Assembly: GCF_963675165.1 (NCBI RefSeq)
Contig: NC_087393.1
Location: 4,859,702 to 4,923,701, forward strand
Reading direction: 5' to 3'
DNA from: Halichondria panicea
Taxonomy: Eukaryota > Porifera > Demospongiae > Suberitida > Halichondriidae
DNA length: 64,000 nucleotides
This document shows positions 48,501 to 60,655 of this stretch, piece by piece (position 1 is the first letter of the stretch; each line of letters opens with the position of its first letter). The position numbers and the translations under genes are program-made. Under the pieces are notes generated by a model. The model ran no database searches, was not told the origin of the DNA, and saw nothing but the letters and a program-made list of their open reading frames with translations.

Positions 48501-51500
48501 CTTGGACTATCAGTTCTGTAGAACATTATTGCAAAGTGTGCATACAGTAATGAACTCACAAGCATATGGAATTTCTTTGAGGACCTGTAAAGTGAAGTAT
48601 GCCAGTATAATTATATCACCCTTTTATGAGATGAAACTGGAAAGTACTAGGAGTACTAGCCTGACTCCAGCCCCTTAAAATGTACATTTCCTGTTTACAG
48701 CTATACACTGTAAATTAATCTGTTGCTACAGCTACAACAACTAATGACTTTAGGCACGAGTGCAGGCCGCAGGCCCCTAGGGCAAACAGAATTACTAAGC
48801 CAATAATTATATCAAATGTGTGCACGATGTATAACAACTGATTTTTTGCATTCCTTGTGCATTCTTTTCCGTGTACACATCACTCCTTTTATAGGACACC
48901 TAGTTTGTATAACTGCTTGTGGTCGGCTAATAATTATACTTAACGCTGTACTGTCATGTTAACTGTACACTAAACGTCATGTGACCTATAGACCACAAAT
49001 AACTTCAACCTTATGAAAGTGGGTGGATTTTAGATAACTTCAGCCAGTAACTAACCGCTATGCCAATATCTAAATACTATAATGATCTCGGGCCTAAAGG
49101 ACCTTGACCACAATCTACTACCGGGCCAATAAACTGCTTGTGGCACGAATTGCCATGTAATAACTAATTTGTTGCCTTGAAAACCATTTGCTGCGTATAG
49201 ATACGGAGAAAAAATAGTTTGGTAGTTTTGTTCTGTTTTTGGTGGCTGGAATTACAATATTGTATAGTAAGTGCATCGAAACCATGTCTAATTACCATAC
49301 CAAGTCTAAGTCTAAACCATACCAATATTTGATGTGCTAAGGCCGTTTTCGTTCGGAACAAGCACGTTAAATGCCAGCTGCTCAATGGTAGCAAGCAGTG
49401 TACTCCCGACAATGGCGCTGGACTGTAGTATGTGTGCATGAGTGGGCTTGTATGATGGGGAGGGAGGTTGTAACACTAAATAAGTAAATGGTGCATGTCA
49501 TAAACACACACAAGTGAACATTACCTGAGTAGAATTATATTACACACATGAACATACCTGAGTAGTGATCAGTGATTGTTTCAGCAAGTCATCATTCACT
49601 TCCAGAACAATCTACAATAAATGCTTACAAGTGGCATTTAAATCATTTGTACTCACCTGACCAAACTGTTGGCTGTCATTGATACTTCTCGCCGCCTGAT
49701 TTACAATGTCACTGAGCAGATATATAACAACTCCTGGGTCAACTTCTGTACCATTCCTCACCACCAAGTCTAGCAGAGAAGTAACTGCTTCAACAGGAGG
49801 CTAGTTGAGGAGATGATAATAATCAGAAGGGACTAATATTTATGTTATATAGTTATTGCCTAGACTTTATGGCAGTAAACCTCTGAGGCTGACAGTAAAG
49901 CCCCGAGGCAAAGGATACATGGTTTTAGCCTAAGATGAGAGTAACATATTCACAAGATTAGAATGTGACTTACTGTTTGCAGGATGGCTCTCAAGTCGTC
50001 ATTTTCATTTATCTAAGGCAGGAAGACAATGAAAAACATGCAAATTTTTAGCATACTTACAATGCTTAAAACATTTGAGATAGTAGATTCCAGCTCTTCA
50101 GCCAAAGATGAATCAATGCTGGAAGTAGCAGGAGCTGTGGTAGCTGTCATCACCTCTTCTTCTGTTGATGTGGTAATGTCTTTAAACGTTTCTAAGAGTC
50201 GAGTGATGTTCAGTGGGACTGTAGTTGCTATGCGACTAGCGTCTGTTTTTCTTTTCTCACAGCCGAAGGTTGTACAGTTGAGACCAAACACTATTTTGTG
50301 ATCATCAGAGCCACCAGAGCAATCAGTAGATACGCCACCATTTCTGATCTCTTTATTCCAATTATTTGAGCTGTACGAGTGTATCAAAATCTTATACATT
50401 CAAATATAGCAAAATACCTCAAATATCCCTGATCAAATCCATCCTCCAGTAGACTGATGCTGGTTTCATTCACAATCAAGCTAATAGACACATTATCCAG
50501 TGTCACTGTGTCCCTCTTTACACCTGTTTTTAAGTAAACGTATTGCAGCCATCTTATCTGCAGTCCATCTCTGAGATAGTCATCTCCGCACACACTTATC
50601 TTGAATGACTCAACTTCACTACAATTGTAATAAGGAACATCATAGTCTCTGATTCGGAATGATGGATTATTGGTGTATAATTGATGATCATGGTACGCTA
50701 GAGGAATCCAATCACCGTCTCTGTCCCAGTTGCCTAGCGATACCTCTATACCCTCATTATGGCGATCAATCTTGTCACAGTCATCTGGGGTCAAATCCAA
50801 CACATATGATAGCTCTCTGTGTAAGAGAACACACAATCATACGCAGCAGATAAGAAACACACTCACATTCTTGGGTTACTGTCTTTGCAATTCATCGGTG
50901 GTGGTTGCTTATCAACAAGAGCTGAACCATTGACAACCATATTACATCCTTCTGTTTGGCCATTATCCAGCGTAACAGGGAGGAACACCACACCCCTTGG
51001 TTCCCCTGCGCTACCATCACAGAACTGTAGAGGACCGGTATCATTTATTGTGATTCGACTGCTGTTAATATAACAGCTTCTTATTCTGCATTTAATACAT
51101 AATTATTATATGATGTCCAGATAAAATGCATTGACTTACTCGTTAAGGAGATCAAAGTAACTATTGCCATCAAATGTAACCAGCAGTTTGCTGATTTCCC
51201 AGCAGTTGCACAATCCACCGCCATGTTCTGGCTGTACTATTCTCAGCTGCACAGAATCAACGCTGTCTTGATCAGAACTTTGTAGAGTATGTCCAGTTAC
51301 ATTATAGTCATCATCTGAAAGATAGTATACAGCATAGATTAATATGGTATACACATATACGAAGTATAAGTGGAAAATCCAATGCAAAATTTACCAGTAG
51401 TCATTGTCTTAAGAGTGCTCCACTGGTTAGGTATCAATGATGTATTGACCCTCTCCAGCCATCGATACTCCACTCTAATAAATGCAGGACCAGGGTAAGT

Positions 51501-51638
51501 CAGCCCAGTGCTACAGTTGAGGGGTGAGTTACTCGTGACAGTTATATTGAGTGAGAAGTTAGAACATCTTGCTCCTTGAGAGAACAGTACAATACTGCAA
51601 GCCAGCACTAACACTGCAAGTTCTCTCTTAGTCTGCAT
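45571..51638 (-). CDS. Adhesion GPCR copy 3 (aGPCR-3), apparently intact
   Basis: Exons: 51638-51395, 51314-51140, 51085-50867, 50816-50418, 50370-50061, 50012-49974, 49800-49657, 49611-49558, 49422-49323, 48515-48190, 47961-47915, 47742-47503, 47318-47044, 46758-46650, 46351-46205, 46147-46089, 46040-45862, 45795-45571; 3291 nt, 1096 aa, all phases consistent. Layout: signal peptide (about 1-24); Cys-containing ectodomain (exons 1-4, with GNWDRDGDWIPLAYHDH, CGDDYLRDGLQIRWLQ and TLDNVSISLIVN); a short Thr-rich stalk (exon 5); GAIN (exons 6-11, SQPVIVSLKH, KCVFWEF); a GPS with the expected HL/T cleavage site in CECTHLTNFAILLSS; TM1 (exon 12), TM2-4 (exon 13), TM5 (exon 15) and TM6-7 (exons 16-17, GLTWITG, VSFQGVAIFILF). 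The last exon has lost the stop codons used by the paralogs and reads on for about 30 extra hydrophobic residues. Ligand unknown. Confidence 0.82.
46797..47036 (+). mobile_element. 5'-truncated LINE 3' end inside an aGPCR-3 intron
   Basis: The plus-strand frame reads FRTSMYQYSFFPLTLWNKLV and ends at TAG, like the C-terminus of non-LTR reverse transcriptases. A short 3' region ends in (TAAAAAA)n, the expected LINE tail. It sits in antisense orientation within the intron that is only 48 bp in aGPCR-2 and 52 bp in aGPCR-1. Splice sites are intact on both sides. Confidence 0.7.
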
Positions 51639-53084
51639 TGCTACTCTAAACTATAGTACAGCTACATGGAATAGTTTAATGATTTTCTTTCAACCACTCA
51701 CTGCTATCTGGGGAGTTGATACAACTACTAGTATTACAACTTCCTCAATACCATGCATGAATTAGTTAGGGAAACACTATATGAAACACCTATACAGTTG
51801 TGATAAATAACAAGTTATACACAGTAATGACCTTCATGATGTTGACATAACTTCCCATTGCATGGATTCCTTGTTAAAAAGCGCTTATATCTATATGTTA
51901 TAGAGCACCAACTAAAAGTGAGCATTTTCCATGTAGAAGTCCCAGGCATACTTGTCAAAAATTTGTATTATTAGTATTACAACTTCCTCAATTCCATGCA
52001 TGCATGTATGAGTACACACCTACACACATGCAGTTGCGATAAATAACAAGCCATAATTTATACTGTTTTCACCATTATAATGTTGACATAACTTTGTCAT
52101 ACTTCACTAATTATACCAATGTATTCCTTGCATGTGAAAAGGCGCTTCTAATATCTAGAATTATGCTGTAGAGCTGATACGCTCCAACCTTAGCATTTTC
52201 TTTGTAGAAGTTCCTAGCAGACTTGTCCACCATATAAAGCATAAATGAAGCCATAATTGACCACGTAACTTCCAGGGCCGAACTCAACGTAAATAGACTT
52301 TAGTTCAACGTCTTCCTTTAAAGGATTGCTCGTACACAACATAGTTTTGCATGTATGGATTATTGGTATCACATAATTATCCTCTACTATGGTTATTATA
52401 CCTACGTACAAATAATAAGTGAGTAATCAGCGAAATGTAAATCAGAGGAAGACACCCGTGCACTTAGTATCTCCCCTAAACCCCTCAATAGAGAATGTAA
52501 CTTAACACATTCACCAAACCATACCACATTAATTGTGACAAATTCTTCATAGCCGATTGCTCCAAGGGGTTGCTTCTACCGCAAAAAGCAGTAAAAGGTG
52601 ACTATCATTATAATTAAACCTTCACCCATTCAGTGTGCACGTGCACAGTGAGGAATACTTAACGGTCTTTCCACGAAAGTTTTATACCCTTAAAATTTCC
52701 GCTATATGGTATAACACACCTTACATATAAAGAAAGAGAAAGAGAAACATCAGAGCCTCCAAGTATTTCTGTATTTATACGGACTTCTATCTTATAATAA
52801 GGTTATACGGAATTAACTGCAAAAAAACGGATATAGATGTAGATAGATCTCTTTAAATTGTGGATCATTTTCCTCTGCACAAAGTTGATATGCTGCATTT
52901 TTTGTCCGCAAATGATACAGCAAATGACTCTATTACCTATGCTGGTGGTGAGTCTGATACTAAAACACAGCTATGCTTGTAAAAGCTAAGTCTCGCTTGC
53001 CATGCCCCTTTATTGAAGGGGCGTGGCAATATAAATACAGCCACTAAACAGCATTCCTCATTTCTACTCCTTTTCACACCGTTT
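51639..53084. other. 5' flank of aGPCR-3 with an internal duplication
   Basis: No gene recognised. About 250 bp are repeated in tandem: the block with TATTACAACTTCCTCAAT, GATAAATAACAAG and ATGTTGACATAACTT occurs near 51729-51860 and again near 51974-52100. A hairpin TTGCCATGCCCCT/AGGGGCGTGGCAA lies at 52998-53031. Confidence 0.6.
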
Positions 53085-53472
53085 ATTAGTTGGGCGGAGT
53101 CCAACCAACTGCATGGGGTTGGGCACCACTGCAATGTCAGGTTTTGTTCCACAGGGTGTGGCTATAAGCATTAATCCCAAGTGGGCGGTAACCGCAAAGC
53201 TCATGCAGTTAGAATGCTCTGCAGGTGTCAGTTTTGCATGCCACTAGCTCTAACTGACCTGGTGTGTTCCTGGATCAAGCTGGCTTGTCTACTATTGTTG
53301 CATTTTGATTGGCTAAAGAGAATTACTAGTTACAGACTCGTCATTAATGAGCCACGCCTTCAGCACTTGAACTCTGCAATCTGATTGGGCTGCAAAATTT
53401 CTGCAGTGGAACAAAACCTGACTTGCAGTGGTGCCCAACCCTACGCAGAGGGTTGGACTCGGCCCAACTAAT
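53085..53472. mobile_element. MITE with about 70-bp terminal inverted repeats
   Basis: The left terminus (ATTAGTTGGGC...GTCCAACC...GGTTGGGCACCACTGCAA...TCAGGTTTTGTTCCA) is mirrored almost completely by 53404-53472. Without coding capacity it is a non-autonomous DNA transposon of about 390 bp. The 67-codon frame inside is not considered coding. Confidence 0.75.
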
Positions 53473-53599
53473 AGTTTATATATAACTGAAAAATTAAATA
53501 CAGAAAAATGAGCTGCTGAAAAGAAAAGTTTCTACACGCTAATACTGATTTTTCATAATTCCTCACCATAATTATGGAACCACAGAGTACAGTGTCATT

Positions 53600-53700
53600 T
53601 TCTCACCAAATAGCAGTCCACATAGATGCTCCACTACTCTTGAATGTGTGAAGATAGTACCGGAGGAGTCACACACATGCGCAGTAGAACTCAGGGGCTT
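53600..53700 (-). pseudogene. MEI1-like exon 1 fragment, copy B
   Basis: This matches about 19471-19585 (exon 1 end with donor), with small changes, then jumps to the start of the promoter module. It marks the left edge of the rightmost, truncated aGPCR unit. Confidence 0.7.
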
Positions 53701-53701
53701 A

Positions 53702-54297
53702 GCCTCGAAATCAGATTACTTTTTCATGTGTCTTGATTTCGAGGTAATGACGGCTGTCTAAAAATAGCTTGAAATTACGCCATTTCCTAATTGGTGTGTC
53801 ATCGTGGGGGACCTCAGCTAGCTACATAAAAGGGGTGTCTTCCTCAGCTATAATTATCCATCCACAGCCGATCGTGCTGCAGTGGTTCACCATCACCAGT
53901 TGTAGTCCAAGATGACAAGTTCACCAAGGCTACCTGGTCCCCGCTTACTTCGAGGAGACATTGTCGAAGTAAAGAGATAACCCCACTGGCCTTTGCAGTC
54001 GAGCTATGGCTGTAAGGGCATGTCTGAGCAGTTAGTATCTCAACAGAGTCTAGCTGTGAGGACACCTGAGGTGGTTAATCTCAAAGAAAACACTCGGCTC
54101 AAAGGGCACTCTCACCATACAAGCGGCCACGCTATCACTCTACAGAGTGCTCAGTGGATGGTTGGGAGTGTCTGGAGGGCCCCATACGTTGTCCGTCTGT
54201 CTGTTGCTAGGCTACTCGTTGGTCTGGCGCAGGCAGGGGGGTAGGGCATGGAATAGATCTGTACGATCATCTTCTATAGCAATAACGTCGACCACCA
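53702..54297. promoter_or_regulatory. Promoter module, copy 4
   Basis: Near-identical to the first module. The plus-strand TATA-like box is kept (CATAAAAGG at 53825-53833), but the CRE-like site is changed to TTACGCCA. The module is followed by a short piece of unit spacer that runs directly into the 3' end of the RALBP1-like gene, so no receptor exons follow. Confidence 0.5.
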
Positions 54298-54535
54298 GAT
54301 CGACAATCGAGGTGGAACAATGGTCATGCAAATATGCACACATGACAATAATTATTGTCAGACAGTCTTTATTACTTATTATTTTCACATTGTCATTTAA
54401 TAAGGCTGTTAGACTTTATACAACATGTATTATTGCTTCATGATTATATTATGCAAAGCTGACAATTAACATTGAGCATGAGAATAGTTGCGAGTATAAA
54501 ACATGTATTAAAACATGACAAACACATAATTACAA

Positions 54536-57500
54536 TCAATAAGACACAGTTTCATCTAAGTTGAGTTGTCGTCTGATTGGAATGATTTTTAGTTTAACAT
54601 TGAGGTCCATAATTGCTTTCCCCTCCTCTTGTATGCCATCAATTAGATTTTTGTTACGCAGCTGCAAGGAATTAAGAACAGAGTAAAGTAGAGCACAATG
54701 AACAATAGTTGAGGAGAATATACAATGAAAAACAGTTGGTATAGTTGGACCATAAGGAAAGCACTAATTTAAAGCAGTACATGTAAGGAAAGCAGTATGC
54801 AAAATGTAACAAGGAGAGTATTTGGGTGCATTTCTAGGAATCTGTTGCCATGTGTACATGCACTGCACTGCTGAGAATTAATGTACCAATGAACACAAGA
54901 GTACACTACTGGGAATAGTGGCTGAATAGGGAAGCAATTAGCAAAAAATGTCACTAAGATAAAGGAATATGTGGCAGTAGGAACAGTGTAGGGACATTAC
55001 ACTGAATGTACCTACAGCATTATACAAAGGCCAGGGAATTACAGATTACATGCATGAGTAAATACCATAGACTCACATCTAACTCTTTGTTGTGCCACTT
55101 CAGAGCAGCCACTTGCCTGGCCAAGTCTGTTTCATCACCCTATATGTATGTCACAACTATTAGAAAGCATCCTGTCCTAATAAAGGGCAGCTGGCAAACA
55201 ATTACATGACTGTACAAGGAAGAGGAAGGCCATCAATTAAGCTAATCACATGTGTAATGAAGTGTTTATATATAGCCATAAAAGCACTGTGTACCAACAA
55301 TACACTGCACTAAGTACGAATAGGTAACTGAAAGAGCTGCAAAAACAAACACTGTAATCCTGTTACCAGTAAGTATGTGATCAGGTGATGTACTTACACT
55401 GTCCTCGTCTGAGCAGGCGACCTCTACGATATGAGACTGTCGATTTCGTAAACGACGCTATAAGAGAACAAACAAGCAATGTACAAGTTGAACAAATATA
55501 GTGACATTGCCACAAACCTTGTAGCTGTCGATAAGGTCGGCCTCGCGTTTCAGGGCAGTTTTCAGCTCGTCTTTCTTTGAATACAGCTCCTGTGTTAGAA
55601 AATAGGTAATGGTCAACACACAAAGAAAGTTGAATGCAGTTACAACCCAAAATTAAAATTTGGTTATAAACAGTTTTGCGTAATCTTGCACGTGTGTGGT
55701 ACACATGATGTACACTGTAGATACATGTATAACAGTAAACATACCTCACTTTCTGCCACCAGTGTGGCCTCCATCAGCATCAGTGTCTTTACAAATTCTG
55801 AAGAGAGAACAGAATACATGATGAGCAAAGAACGGAGAACAGAGATAAATAAAGGAGGGAGGGAGTGAAGGTCTGCACTTACCACTTTCCCCGTTAGTAG
55901 GGGCCAGTTGGGCCGATGGTGGTGGCATCATAGGTTTCTTGGGGGCAGCTGCTGATTTTGCTTGTAACGCCTTTTTCTGTTGCAAGGAGGAGAGACAGAT
56001 TCAAACAATACACAATACACACACATGCAGTAGTCCATCTTTGCATGGGTTATACTGTTACTGTATAGTAATCCACAATAGACACATGAAACCCAACCCC
56101 CAAAGTACACCACACCTTTCTCCGAAGTATAGTGATGGCTCTCTGCAGTTCCCAGAGGTAGTCATCTTTCTTATTGTATCTGTTGGTCATCCTGCTGTGG
56201 ACATTGTCAAGGATACCGGTCAACCTCTGCAGCTCAGTACTCACTTCCCTGAGGGGGGGAGGGGCAAGAATTATGTAACAGATGAACAACAGTCCTTTCA
56301 GCAATTAACACACAAAGAAGTTTACAACTACAACTCCAGGATACAGAACGTAGCTTCATGATTCTATGGGGAACAATGGTAGTACTTTAAAGACAAAATA
56401 ATCAACATCCATTATATAGCATCCAAAACAGGCCAGACTCACTCTTCAGTTTTCAGACTGGCCACATGACTGAGGTGATTCTCAACCTTGAGTCGACCAC
56501 TGTCCCTCTTGTCAGGCTTCATGTATCTGGAGGAATGCATGGACATTAAGATAACAGCCTCACACTGCTTTATGTAATAGTTGTAACACAAGCACGAGTG
56601 CCACACGGGATATATTGGCTGAGTAGTGATCTAGGCCTGAGGGTCGCAGGCCCCGAGGGCAAAAATTATTGTTTTTTAGCTATAGCTATTACAGTGACTG
56701 TATGCTGACTGAGTACGAGGCAAGCGTTGGCAAGGTTTATTAATTTATATACATGCCCCCAGCAAAAACCTCATCTCACACAACATACTTTTATTATTAT
56801 ACTATTATCAGGAGTTCATTAAAACTCTTGCTATTATACATACACTCTAAAGTATTACGATATTGTACGTGCATCCCTAACTCACTTTTTGAGCTCTAAA
56901 TCTCCGAAGAGCTCTTGTCGGTTGTTATAGAGTGCGTGCAGGGCAGGTGCTGATATCTGGAGGGTGGGGCTGAACACAATCACGATGTTGGGGAGCGTCA
57001 TCTTGTTCACCGAGGACTGTGCAGAGAGAGAGAGGGGTGTGTGTCACTAGGATGGGCCGATTAGAAAACTCTGAAATGCTGATAATAGATAGACACTGCA
57101 TGATACATGATTAGAGCCTGTGTTATGGAGAAGAATATATATGTAGATTTTGCCATTTGGTACAAATTTTGCCCCAGTAGCTGCTAAATTTCTTAACTCA
57201 TTGCAATCGGACAATTTAGGCAAAATAATGTCTCCCTGCAAACCCAACCCACCTTATCGATGATATGGCCCATGTGTGTGATTAGCCAGCTGAGCATAAG
57301 CTTCTCTAGCGGGGGCACCTCTTCCATGAGCTCCTCTAGAGCTTTGTACTGATCACCAGGGGGCAGCACTGGGGGGGGGGGGGGGGGGGGGGCGAGAGGT
57401 CATGTGAAGGTACATTCTGTATGGAAAGTGCATAATAGTTGACCTCCTAGCCCCTTGGCAAAAAAATTGACCCCTGATTATGTGCAAATAAAACTGTTCA

Positions 57501-60500
57501 CAAGTCTATCTGTAGGGTCCTTTGGGCTTGTTATAAGTACACGGCCTTTCAACAAAATAATTATAGCTACGCCTGCACTCAGTGTTTTTGAGCTAAACTT
57601 AAGGAGTGGAGATACACACAATAGTGGACCTAGACACACCTAACCCCCACACACCTGTTCAACACAGACATTTATATAGGCTCTAAAATGAACACTTTGA
57701 AAGCTTACTAGTGAGAGAATCAACCCTGGGAGCCAGCCTGTGGGGAATGAGGGGCTCTGGCAGGTCTCTGAGGTACTGCTTGAAGAGACTGGCCACTGTG
57801 TTCACATCATGCTCAGTCAGGTCCAACACTTCACCTGCACGAGGGGAAGGGGGTTAAAGGTCAATACCAACCAACCTATTAGTGATACCTCAATACACAG
57901 AGGTAGGTATTGCAGTGATATCCCGGAGTACCTAGGTATTGACCTTTGCCTACTAAAGGTCGACAAAATGTAGCCTGCCCTAAGCTCAAAAGTTGTACTG
58001 AGAAACACTTGAAAATGTATATTGTACAAAATATCCGTATATGGTTTTTAGCAGCACACTGAGGTATAATACATTCCACAGTGTGGGTGGTAGAAAGACA
58101 TGATGTATGGTCTCAGACACAACTATAAACAAAGTACACAGCTCTGAGCAAGTGGGGTTGGTGTCTGACATTCCAAGACAGTTCATGATATTCAGACAAG
58201 CTCCTTAAATGGTAAAGCCGTGTGTGTGTGTGTGTGTACCTTTATCATAGCGGCTCTTAGCATCCTCGATCTTACTCTTGACCCCCGGCAGACGATACAG
58301 TCCCTCATGATCCGCTGTGTGTGTGTGGGGGCGGGGTAAAGTGTGTGTGTGTGTGTGGGGGGGGGGGTGTGGGGGGTCAAGCAAGTGTAGTGATATGCCC
58401 TAAATCTACTGCACATACTACCAGGAAAACTCAAGTCACCAGCCCTGATAGCATCGTGTATGCATAATAGACACTTACTGCACACCCAATGTAAGGACGC
58501 GAGGAGCTTGCGTACAATGCAGAAACGCAACTCACCATTTTGCTCCAAATAGTCGATACATTCTCTAAACACGGTGGGCAGCTGAATGCCATCCCCCGCC
58601 ACCTGACTCCGCCCCACTGCCGTCTCCAAGGAAACACCAAACACAGGTGCATCTACGAAGTAAAGCGAGCGATAAGTATCACACACACACACACTATTGG
58701 TAATAATAATAGCATCAGCGTTGTGTGTTTTATCCATCAATAATTATTATTAGATTGTGGTACCTTTTCGTAGTTTGTTCTTGATTTTCTGTTTGAATTG
58801 GACAATGTTTGGCTTTTTGAAGGCGTGCTTAAACTTCTTCTTTGGCTTTGGGCTGGCCTCATCTTGAAGAGTGCTGAACAGAAACAAGAGATATTGATAA
58901 GTGTCATTATTACCGCAACACAAGTGTTTGCATGTTGCCACTTATAATAGCATTTTGTTTATTTTTATGAAGTGCATGCAACAATTACGTGACCCTCCTT
59001 TATTGTTTTGTAAACTGGACTAAGTGAGAACATAAATTATGCGTTTACAGCTACATCACACGGCAAGCAAGAGAAGTAAAAAATAAATGCTGATATGGTA
59101 ACAGACACTAATAATACTTAAGTATATTATTATACATTCACTTTCAATCTGCACACGGCATAGACCAGCTAATGATGTGTTACCAACAGAGACAAGTTGT
59201 GTACAAGCACTGTTAGCAGCTGTCAGTTGATGCTCAGCAGTTAACCAAGTGCTAGGAAACGATAATACCCCAGCCATACCTGCCATGCATGAGTGACAAA
59301 ACAGATGACTTACTAGTGGAATAAGTGGATCTCCTTAGCTACCTGGGGTGGGGTGATTGCATGAGGAGCTAGTTAAGTGATTCTATAAACAAACACACGT
59401 AAATGACTAGCCATGCTGTTGTTCAGTTGTGCATATATCCCCCTCAGCCATATATAACCAGAGTGTAAGGTGATGCTTGCTGCACATAATTATACAAATA
59501 CGTATATGTCTAAGGTGGAACTTAGAATTAAGATGAAGAAAGTCCCGGTCATAATTGTTTAAGGACAGAAATGACATAGTAGGAGGTGATCAAACTTCAC
59601 ATGATTGTTGAATAACATCGTAGAAGCTAGTAACACAGCATCTCACATTACATATTACATCCATCAAAGCGCATTTGATCCACCTACGACTGGTTGTTTT
59701 GTGTAAATTGACCTAGTCTGAAATAACGTGAATCTAAAGCTCTGTATCACTATACCAGTGTAGCAGCTTGGAGCCATTGAAGCACGCAAGCCTAACAAGG
59801 ACAACTTGGACAACACACAACATGTCCGCATACCGCCATCTTACAACATAAACAACAACAACTCAACCTTAATTATCCCTCAGAGGAAGTCTCCGTACAC
59901 ATATAGAGGTATTTAATAATAGCCTGAGGGTATCTCTCGTTAGCTTGCATCGTGTCTAACACACACTAAGAGACACTTAGTGCACTGCCCATATATTGCA
60001 ACGGTCAAGCTACGGCAGCTTTACCAACTCAAGTGGGGATAACCGACTATATATAATTATGGGACCAGTAACGTGATCGTAGCAGCTATATTAGCTCATA
60101 ACTGTAAACCACCTATTAAGAGTACAGATGGCACGACAAGTTGCCACAAGAAGAGTGAGTGTTTTCCTTAATTTGCTAATTGTCTTGTGTATATTTGTAA
60201 ATCCCAAACAAAAACCAGCTATTGTAAAATCAAAAAACACTGCATCAACGTATGTACATACTATACTGTACCGGCCTGCGCCTGACTCTAGTTTGGGAAA
60301 AATCAATATTGTATGAAAGAAATTAGTAGTATACTATTGAAGAGGTCTGTACTATAATTATTTACCTAGCAACAGTATAGTAGTTGAGTTACCTTGTGCG
60401 TGCTTCGTCAGGGTCCGACAACGTCCCTTTGGTAGGCACCAGAGATAGCTCCCTGACACGATGTATCTCAAAGCCTCCTGGCACATGCAGTAGAGTATCA

Positions 60501-60655
60501 CTTCTGCTGCTCAATGGCTCATCATCCCTAGTACTACTAGACAGTGCTTGGCTAGTGACCCCATCAGTGGTCTCCTCTGCATCAAGTACACCACTTTCAG
60601 ACTCTGATCCGCTCTCGAAACTGTCATCAAAACTGTCTGCGTAGTAGTCAGACAT
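54536..60655 (-). CDS. RALBP1: RALBP1-like RhoGAP (RLIP76 family), 15 exons
   Basis: RALBP1 is a Ral GTPase effector with a RhoGAP domain for Cdc42/Rac, acting in endocytosis and cytoskeletal control. Exons: 60655-60393, 58873-58764, 58652-58536, 58314-58240, 57834-57709, 57368-57253, 57016-56886, 56526-56443, 56248-56116, 55976-55883, 55797-55745, 55589-55518, 55457-55398, 55139-55077, 54661-54536; 1623 nt, 540 aa (human about 655), all phases consistent. It has an acidic Ser-rich N-terminus, then a basic Lys-rich segment (KPKKKFKHAFKK). The RhoGAP domain spans PVFGVSLETAV, LPTVFRECIDYLEQNG, GLYRLPGVKSK (arginine finger), NTVASLFKQYLRDLPEPLI and MTLPNIVIVFSPTLQ. A Ral-binding coiled-coil region follows (DDYLWELQRAITILRRK), then a C-terminal helix. 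Intron 1 is about 1.5 kb. Confidence 0.88.
57371..57392. repeat. G22 homopolymer at a RALBP1-like splice acceptor
   Basis: On the transcript strand this is a C22 run ending directly in the AG that opens exon 6 (57368-57253), so it serves as the polypyrimidine tract. Length changes are expected between individuals. Confidence 0.85.
58874..60392. other. RALBP1-like intron 1
   Basis: A 1.5-kb intron, the longest in this gene. No exon with matching phase or protein-like content was found; the short open frames here (59056-59286, 60091-60306) are not supported. Confidence 0.6.

Noticed and set aside
48557-48588. Possible extra aGPCR exon beginning GTCCTCAAAGA (also near 25440 and 38600)
   Set aside because: It has an AG before it, but exons 9 and 10 already join in matching phase; adding it would break the frame.
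49164-49439. 91-codon minus-strand frame
   Set aside because: It covers aGPCR-3 exon 9 plus flanking intron; the exon model with GT-AG borders and phase agreement explains it.
53181-53384. 67-codon ORF
   Set aside because: It lies entirely within the long-TIR MITE and shows no protein-like features.
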